Assembly: GCF_008271695.1 (NCBI RefSeq)
Contig: NZ_VKKY01000002.1
Coordinates: forward strand, 434,001-498,000
DNA: 64,000 nt
Reading direction: 5' to 3'
Origin: Rufibacter hautae
Lineage (GTDB): Bacteria; Bacteroidota; Bacteroidia; Cytophagales; Hymenobacteraceae
The notes below the pieces were generated by a model, which was given only the letters and a program-made list of their open reading frames with translations, was not told the DNA's origin and searched no databases. Positions 59,069 to 64,000 of this stretch are shown in pieces. A program made the translations under genes and the position numbers. Each line of letters begins with the position of its first letter. Position 1 is the stretch's first letter.

Positions 59069-59428
59069 ATGGAGATTATTACGCACGATGTAAAAAATAT
59101 AAAAATTGCCGAAGTTATTACAGATGAGGTTGTTTTGAAAACCACTGAAGATGGGCTGGATCTACTTGGAAATTTAGCTTATCAGGAATTTGATAAGATC
59201 ATCATTCACGAAAAGAATATTACGCCTGCGTTTTTTGACTTAAAAAGCAGAATAGCAGGTGAAATCCTACAAAAGTTTACACAGTACCAAATGCCTTTAG
59301 CCATAGTTGGAGATTTCTCTAAGTTTAAAGGTAAAAGCTTGAAAGATTTTATTCTTGAAAGCAATAAGGGCAAGCAAGTCAATTTTGTTTCTTCAACTGC
59401 TGAAGCCTTAAACTCTCTTTCCAAATAG
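59069..59428 (+). CDS. DUF4180 protein
   Basis: This 119-residue protein matches the DUF4180 family: KIAEVITDEVVLKTTEDGLDLL near residue 12, FDKIIIHEKNITPAFFDLKS near 41 and IVGDFSKFKGKSLKDFILESN near 78. It is cytosolic and compact. The function is unknown; members occur as single genes in many bacteria, often near transcription regulators. It is the last gene of the AT-rich block and ends about 170 bases before a strong hairpin. Confidence 0.82.
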   Translation: MEIITHDVKNIKIAEVITDEVVLKTTEDGLDLLGNLAYQEFDKIIIHEKNITPAFFDLKSRIAGEILQKFTQYQMPLAIVGDFSKFKGKSLKDFILESNKGKQVNFVSSTAEALNSLSK

Positions 59429-59807
59429 ATAAGGAATAATTAGTAGTGGAAAAAGGATGAGGGCACTTTTGAAAAATCCGGGCTTAAAATGCTTTGTGTT
59501 CAAAGTGAGGCTTAGGAAAGTTAATGTAATTATTTCAGAATAAGAAAACTTCACCCGCTAACATCAACTATCTCAATTATAGCTTAGTTGTTAAAAATGA
59601 AAGCAAATACCTATACACCAATTAATGTATAGGTATCTGCTTTTAAGTCTTGCGCTCATCATAGGCGAGCACTATTCACTTATATTGTTCTTCAAATATT
59701 AGCAAGCCTTTGAATACCTCTGATTGTAGCCTGAAGGTTACTGCTTGCGCTAGTGGAACCAATGTGATCATTATTGGTCCCATGTTTAAAGCCAAAGGAG
59801 GTAATTA
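59429..59807. other. Intergenic region between DUF4180 and S9 peptidase genes
   Basis: About 380 bases holding one strong hairpin (59600-59643). No gene is seen. Confidence 0.5.
59600..59645. terminator. Hairpin terminator between convergent genes
   Basis: Arms AAAGCAAATACCTATAC (59600-59616) and GTATAGGTATCTGCTTT (59627-59643) pair at 16 of 17 positions. A-rich and T-rich ends would suit both directions. Confidence 0.75.
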
Positions 59808-61901
59808 CTATTCTACTGGTAAGGCTGGTTCTTTTTCTCCAAATAGGTAGTGGTTAAACCATTGCCAGTTGTGCCAGGTAGCCGCTAAACGCTCTTTTGG
59901 TTTATTGATGCCGTGCCCGAAGCCTTTGTAGACAATCAGTCTGGAAGGAATACCCCGGTCCTGTAAACCACGGTAGAGCTCATAAGCGTTTGGAATGGGC
60001 ACCCTTTTGTCAAATTCGCCGTGCTGGATCAAGGTAGGGGTGCTGGCTTTGTTAATGTTGGTCATGGGAGAAGTCTTGAGGTAAATATCCATATCGCTCC
60101 AGGGGGTGGCTTGCAGGTATTGGCGGGTAAACGGCGTGATGTCGGTGTTGACGTAATAGGTGATCCAGTTGGAGATACCGGCGCCTACCGAGATGGCTTT
60201 GAACCGGTTGGTGTTGGTGGTGAGAAACGCTGAGATATAACCACCCTGGCTCCAGCCCATGGAACCCATGCGCGTAGTGTCAATCATTCCTTTCTTATCC
60301 AGGTAGTCTACGCCGCTCATCACATCCCACATATCGCCCACGCCCAGGTTGCGTACGTTAAGCGACCGAAACTTCTCGCCATAGCCAGCGCTGCCCCGGT
60401 AATTCACCCGCAACACCAGGGCGCCTTTCTCCACCCATTGCAGCATGGGGTACACGTAAGAAGGGGTAGGATCTGGCAGGTCAATGCCCGTTGGGCCCCC
60501 ATGAATGACAATGAGCAAGGGGTATTTCTTGTTGGCGTCATAGTTGCGCGGTTTCAGCAGCACGCCGTCAATAGAAGCGCCATCGGTACTTTGCCAGGTA
60601 ATGACCTCGTTCAGGGGCGTGTTCCAGCCCTTGATCTGCCCGGTGTTGTTCGTGAGTTTTTTCAGGGGCTTGTTCAACTTGCCGGTGTAGATTTCCCCCA
60701 GGTCGGCGTGGTTCCTGCCGCTTACCGCCACCAGATCGGTGTTTTTGCTGAAGGCCACATAGTTGACCAGATCCAGCGCCAGCGGTAAGGCTTTGCTTTT
60801 ACCGGTTTTAGGGTTTACCTCAAATACCTTCTGCCTTGTTTTTTCCAAAGCATTGACGTAAATGCCGTTCTTATTCCACTCCATCACAGATTTGTTTTCA
60901 TCAATGGCTTGCGCTACCTCCTGGCTTTTGCCGGTTGGGGTGTCATAGATGAACAGGCGGTTGTTCTTGAAGAAATAAGTGGTGGAATCATCCAGGGAAC
61001 TGCTGTACACAAAAGCCTTTCCGTCTGGGCTCCACTTACTGAAAAAATCTCCGGTAGGGTTGGAGATTAGGGTTTTGACTTCTTTGGTGTCTGCGTTGAC
61101 GAGAGCAATGTCTGACCGCAGGCTACTGGTGATTAGCGGATTGGGTTGCTTGTTGAAAGCGATGGTTCTGCCGTCTGGGTTCCAGGCAAAGCTGGTGACG
61201 TGGAAATCACCGGAGGTAATCTTGCGGGCTACGGGCAGTTTATAGCAATCTTGTGAAGGAACAACCGATGTGGTGCTTGCCTGGAGCGAGTCTTTCTTAA
61301 CAGGGTAGCAGGGCACTTGCCCGGCCAGGGCCACGGAGTCATAGTGGAAGTTGAGTAACCAGAGATGGCTTTGCTTAAATTCTTCGCCTTCAATGGCGAA
61401 GGCTCCGTAGCGCTCCTTCGTAGTTTTCTCCTTTTTGCTTTCTACCTCGGCTTTGGTATAGGCTAGCCGGTTACCAGTAGGGCTCCATTCATAACTTCCC
61501 ACGCCATCCTCGTCTTTGGTGACCTGCAGCGCCTCCCCACCGGTGACCGGAATGATGTACAGCTGATTTTTCTCACCCCGGTCGGTTAGAAAGCTCACGA
61601 ACTTGCTGTCTGGGGTAATGCGTGCCGAGGTGCTGCTGCCTTTGGCGGTGCGGGTAAGGGGCAGGGGAGCGGCGCCGTCCCTTGACAGCCAAAGCTCCGT
61701 ATCATAGGTATTATTCGTCCAATCGGTGCTGGTGACACTGTACACCACGGTTTTCCCATCAGGCGAAATAAGGGGAGCACCTACTTGCTTCAGGCTGATG
61801 ACTTTTTCAAAGGAGATGGAAGCGCCCTGCTGGGCCCAAACGCTTCCTGTACAACCCAGGAAAAGGAGAAAAAGTAACCCTATTTTCATAACTATAGTCA
61901 T
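59808..61901 (-). CDS. Exported S9-family (prolyl oligopeptidase-type) peptidase
   Basis: This 697-residue serine peptidase has a signal peptide (IGLLFLLFLGCTGSVWAQ). A beta-propeller covers about residues 30-410 (PD40-like ISPDGKTVVYSVTS near 45, WSPDGKAFVYSSS near 290) and an alpha/beta-hydrolase domain about 425-690. The nucleophile Ser is in GSMGWSQGGYISAF near 545, the Asp in HGEFDKRVP near 635 and the His in KGFGHGINKP near 665. It likely trims proline-containing peptides in the periplasm. A Met codon at 61889 is an alternative start. The signal-peptide region has a decayed second copy at 63723-63837. Confidence 0.93.
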   Translation of the reverse strand: MTIVMKIGLLFLLFLGCTGSVWAQQGASISFEKVISLKQVGAPLISPDGKTVVYSVTSTDWTNNTYDTELWLSRDGAAPLPLTRTAKGSSTSARITPDSKFVSFLTDRGEKNQLYIIPVTGGEALQVTKDEDGVGSYEWSPTGNRLAYTKAEVESKKEKTTKERYGAFAIEGEEFKQSHLWLLNFHYDSVALAGQVPCYPVKKDSLQASTTSVVPSQDCYKLPVARKITSGDFHVTSFAWNPDGRTIAFNKQPNPLITSSLRSDIALVNADTKEVKTLISNPTGDFFSKWSPDGKAFVYSSSLDDSTTYFFKNNRLFIYDTPTGKSQEVAQAIDENKSVMEWNKNGIYVNALEKTRQKVFEVNPKTGKSKALPLALDLVNYVAFSKNTDLVAVSGRNHADLGEIYTGKLNKPLKKLTNNTGQIKGWNTPLNEVITWQSTDGASIDGVLLKPRNYDANKKYPLLIVIHGGPTGIDLPDPTPSYVYPMLQWVEKGALVLRVNYRGSAGYGEKFRSLNVRNLGVGDMWDVMSGVDYLDKKGMIDTTRMGSMGWSQGGYISAFLTTNTNRFKAISVGAGISNWITYYVNTDITPFTRQYLQATPWSDMDIYLKTSPMTNINKASTPTLIQHGEFDKRVPIPNAYELYRGLQDRGIPSRLIVYKGFGHGINKPKERLAATWHNWQWFNHYLFGEKEPALPVE

Positions 61902-62205
61902 TGATTGTATACACCTTCCGGAATAACTCTAAATAGTTAGAGCTGAATAAATTAAACACTTTTATTGCATATAGGCCAGTGACTGAAAATATTAATATAT
62001 CTGGTACTTTACCAGCCTCGTACTAAAACTCTAAAGATATAGGCTTACTTGCAGCCATACAGTGGAACGTGGGCGCCGGTAGCCAGAAAGAGTACTTAGG
62101 AAATACGGAATGCTCCTCACCAGCGAGGAGTAAATAAAATCAGGTTTCAGACTGTTCCGGCACACGTTAATTTTTACCACTTAACGGCTCATCTTCATAG
62201 GAACT
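61902..62205. other. Shared upstream region of the S9 and CBM-nucleoside-hydrolase genes
   Basis: About 300 bases. Its left 100 bases (to about 62,003) match 63838-63958 with small gaps, so this part is duplicated. No clear -33/-7 pair was found. Confidence 0.55.
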
Positions 62206-63687
62206 ATGGCAAAACTCAGGGCACTTCTTTCGTTGAGCATCTTGGCGCTTGATATTGATCCATTCACCGCTGTGGGGCAGCAGAGGCCTTATTTAGGGGC
62301 ACCACTTGAGCTTCCAACCCGCGTGGAAGGCGAGAACTTCGACCGCGGCGGCATGAATGTCGCCTACTACGATACAACCCCAAAAAACCGCGACCAAGCT
62401 TATCGCACGGGCGAGGACGTGGACATAGCCCGAAACGTCCACACCACGGGCCATCACATCAGTGCCATCCGGAAAGGCGAGTGGCTGGAATACACGGTCA
62501 ATGTCGCGGCGGCCGGTGAGTATGATTTCACGGCATCCGTAGCAACCACCGGTTCCGGCAAGAGCTTCCAGATGCTCATTGACGGTGTCAACCGGATGGG
62601 GAATATCAAGGTTCCCAACCGGGGAAGCTACCAAAGCTACTCTCTCACCGCCGTCAAGCGCGTGAAACTTAGCGCAGGTCGGCATCTGCTGCGGTTCCAG
62701 ACGAAGTCTCAATATTTTGATGTAGATTACTTCGAATTCAAAAAAGTAAGCAAAGATCCTCCTCCTCCTGCTCAGACGCCATCTACGAGCAAAGTGAACC
62801 TGATCCTGGACTTGGATATCTTCAACGACTCAGACGATGCGGGGGCTCTGGCCGTTTTGCACAGCCTGATTCGGTCCGGCGAGGTCAATGTGCTGGCCAT
62901 GATGGTTACGGTGTCTTACCCGTACAGCGCCCCGGCCACTGATGCAATCAATACGTATTTCGGACTCCCGAATATCCCCATCGGGATTCTGAGGGATAAT
63001 ACCCTTCTCCCCACCGGCGGCTGGTACAGTCAAATTTCCGCCAATTACCCCCAAGATCTCGTCAACGCGCCCAATGCCACGACCCTCTATGAGCAAATCT
63101 TATCCCGACAGCCGGATAATAGTGTCGTGATCGCAACCATCGGTCCGCTCCGCAACCTTGATAACCTGATGGCTTCCTCCGAAGGCATGGATCTGATCCG
63201 ACGGAAAGTGAAGAGGCTGGTCGCCGCAGGGGGGTGGATAGACGAAGACGGCTCTTCCGGAACTTCCTTTAACTACAAACTGGCGGCCTCCAGCACCCAA
63301 CGGGTCATCAACCATTGGCCGGGGGAGGCTTGGTTTGTGCCCAACCAAGTGGGGGATAAGATCAAGACAGGAAATCGCCTCCTGGCCACCAAATCCAACG
63401 CCAATCCTGTGCGCAAGGCCTATGAAATTGCTAAGAACCGTTACCATGGCCCCGATTTCCGGCCGAGCTGGGACCAAATGGGCGTGCTGATTGCCGTGCG
63501 GGGCCTATGGGGCGGGAGGTTTACGTCCGAGACCAACGGACAGCTGAGATCCGACCCGGGCGGGAACGTCTCCTGGAAATATCCTTCCTTCCACCACCCA
63601 GACAAAAACCACCACTGGATCAAGCTCAACACTAGCCCGTCAAAGATGAGCGTCATCGTTGAGAATATGATGATGCTTGATCCGTGA
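62206..63687 (+). CDS. Carbohydrate-binding module fused to a nucleoside-hydrolase-like domain
   Basis: This 493-residue protein has a weak hydrophobic N-terminus (LSLSILALDIDPF), a CBM6/35-like beta-sandwich at about residues 38-183 (RVEGENFDRGG, AIRKGEWLEYTVNVAAAGEYDF, HLLRFQTKSQYFDVDYFEF), a Pro-rich linker (DPPPPAQTPSTS) and a nucleoside-hydrolase-like domain at about 198-493. The calcium/ribose site LDLDIFNDSDDAGAL near 204 matches the DxDxxxDD pattern, and ATIGPLRNLDNLM near 310 and RPSWDQMGVLIAVRG near 424 fit the family. It may act on a ribose- or sugar-linked surface polymer. It is bracketed by a duplicated S9 segment, so it looks inserted. Confidence 0.82.
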   Translation: MAKLRALLSLSILALDIDPFTAVGQQRPYLGAPLELPTRVEGENFDRGGMNVAYYDTTPKNRDQAYRTGEDVDIARNVHTTGHHISAIRKGEWLEYTVNVAAAGEYDFTASVATTGSGKSFQMLIDGVNRMGNIKVPNRGSYQSYSLTAVKRVKLSAGRHLLRFQTKSQYFDVDYFEFKKVSKDPPPPAQTPSTSKVNLILDLDIFNDSDDAGALAVLHSLIRSGEVNVLAMMVTVSYPYSAPATDAINTYFGLPNIPIGILRDNTLLPTGGWYSQISANYPQDLVNAPNATTLYEQILSRQPDNSVVIATIGPLRNLDNLMASSEGMDLIRRKVKRLVAAGGWIDEDGSSGTSFNYKLAASSTQRVINHWPGEAWFVPNQVGDKIKTGNRLLATKSNANPVRKAYEIAKNRYHGPDFRPSWDQMGVLIAVRGLWGGRFTSETNGQLRSDPGGNVSWKYPSFHHPDKNHHWIKLNTSPSKMSVIVENMMMLDP

Positions 63688-63722
63688 GGTGGAGAACTAG
63701 GATTTTGAAAGTGAAACTAGGC

Positions 63723-63837
63723 TGCTTCAGGCTGATGACATTCTATCGGGAGAGCAAGGAGCCTGTTAAACCCAAATGCTTCCTGTACAACCCAGGATAA
63801 GTAGGAAACCCGAACCGATTCTCCTAAAACCAGCCAT
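63723..63837 (-). pseudogene. Decayed copy of the S9-peptidase signal-peptide region
   Basis: On the minus strand from the ATG at 63837 the frame reads a signal-like segment FLLILGCTGSIWV and then stops at TAA (63766-63768). The intact gene reads LFLLFLGCTGSVWAQ. DNA similarity runs on past the stop to CAGCCTGAAGCAG and then ends. The flanking 63838-63958 also matches the intact gene's upstream region. It is the truncated start of a second S9-type gene. Confidence 0.75.
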
Positions 63838-64000
63838 TAGATATAGACACCTTCCAGATTGGCTCTAAATACCAGATTGGCTCTAAATAGTTATAGCTGA
63901 ATTAATTAAATACTTTACTTGCATACAGACTAGTATCTGGTAAATTTAATATATCTGGGTAGGCGTAGTCATCTGGCTTCCACCATGGCCTCTTATCCGT
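63838..64000. other. Duplicated upstream region and window end
   Basis: 63838-63958 is a diverged copy of the S9 gene's upstream region and contains an 18-base tandem repeat (CCAGATTGGCTCTAAATA, 63854-63889). An ATG at 63985 is too near the edge to judge. Confidence 0.5.

Overview
The window looks like chromosomal DNA from a member of the Bacteroidota, most likely Cytophagales/Hymenobacteraceae (Rufibacter-, Nibribacter- or Pontibacter-like). This is an inference. It rests on the family-level content (SusA-type amylase, split transketolase, Mpl ligase, RqcH, SLC13-type carrier, ECF sigma operons), on promoters of the Bacteroidota form TTG-N20-TAnnTTTG in front of both tRNA genes, and on the lack of strong Shine-Dalgarno sites. 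Most of the window has moderate GC content. Two stretches are clearly AT-rich: 14.8-16.4 kb and 55.6-59.7 kb.

Layout. 0-14.8 kb: the 3' part of a cyclomaltodextrinase/neopullulanase, a decayed acyltransferase-3 fragment, tRNA-Glu, gapA, a lipid kinase with a SUI1/YciH factor, kdsB, small membrane proteins, an aldehyde dehydrogenase, an ECF sigma/anti-sigma pair, a PhzF-amidohydrolase pair and a DUF1206 protein. 14.8-16.4 kb: an AT-rich stretch with no convincing gene, ending at tRNA-Leu. 16.6-25 kb: rqcH, a PhnP-like hydrolase, a 92-residue unknown, and a single-domain response regulator next to a 1754-residue hybrid histidine kinase. 25-47 kb: mostly minus-strand housekeeping genes. These include miaA, pfkA, an SLC13 carrier, a class III aminotransferase, a sigma factor/membrane protein/Spy-like operon, transketolase halves separated by a von Willebrand factor A gene, Bcp, an M23 peptidase, an FAH hydrolase, an M48 lipoprotein, a DnaQ-type exonuclease and mpl. 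47-55 kb: mostly plus-strand genes starting with dnaB, then a thioredoxin-like lipoprotein, a CrtO-like acyltransferase, GH15 and an S41 peptidase. 55.6-59.4 kb: an AT-rich run of short genes (LRR-like, membrane, lipoproteins, VOC, DUF4180) that looks acquired. 59.8-64 kb: an S9 peptidase and a CBM-nucleoside-hydrolase fusion, followed by a degraded second copy of the S9 gene start.

No CRISPR array, phage, transposase or defence system was recognised. The most unusual structure is not in the genes. A family of imperfect palindromes of about 35-45 bp (half-site near GTTTTAGGCC with TTTT, mirrored as AAAA with GGCCTAAAAC) recurs at least fifteen times. Nearly every copy lies within about 100 bp of a stop codon, and the arms differ between copies in ways that keep pairing. 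Also notable are two copies of a paired TGTGGATAT/TGTGGATTA module (DnaA-box-like) upstream of dnaB, where gene orientation switches, and a duplicated S9 promoter and signal-peptide segment bracketing the CBM-nucleoside-hydrolase gene.
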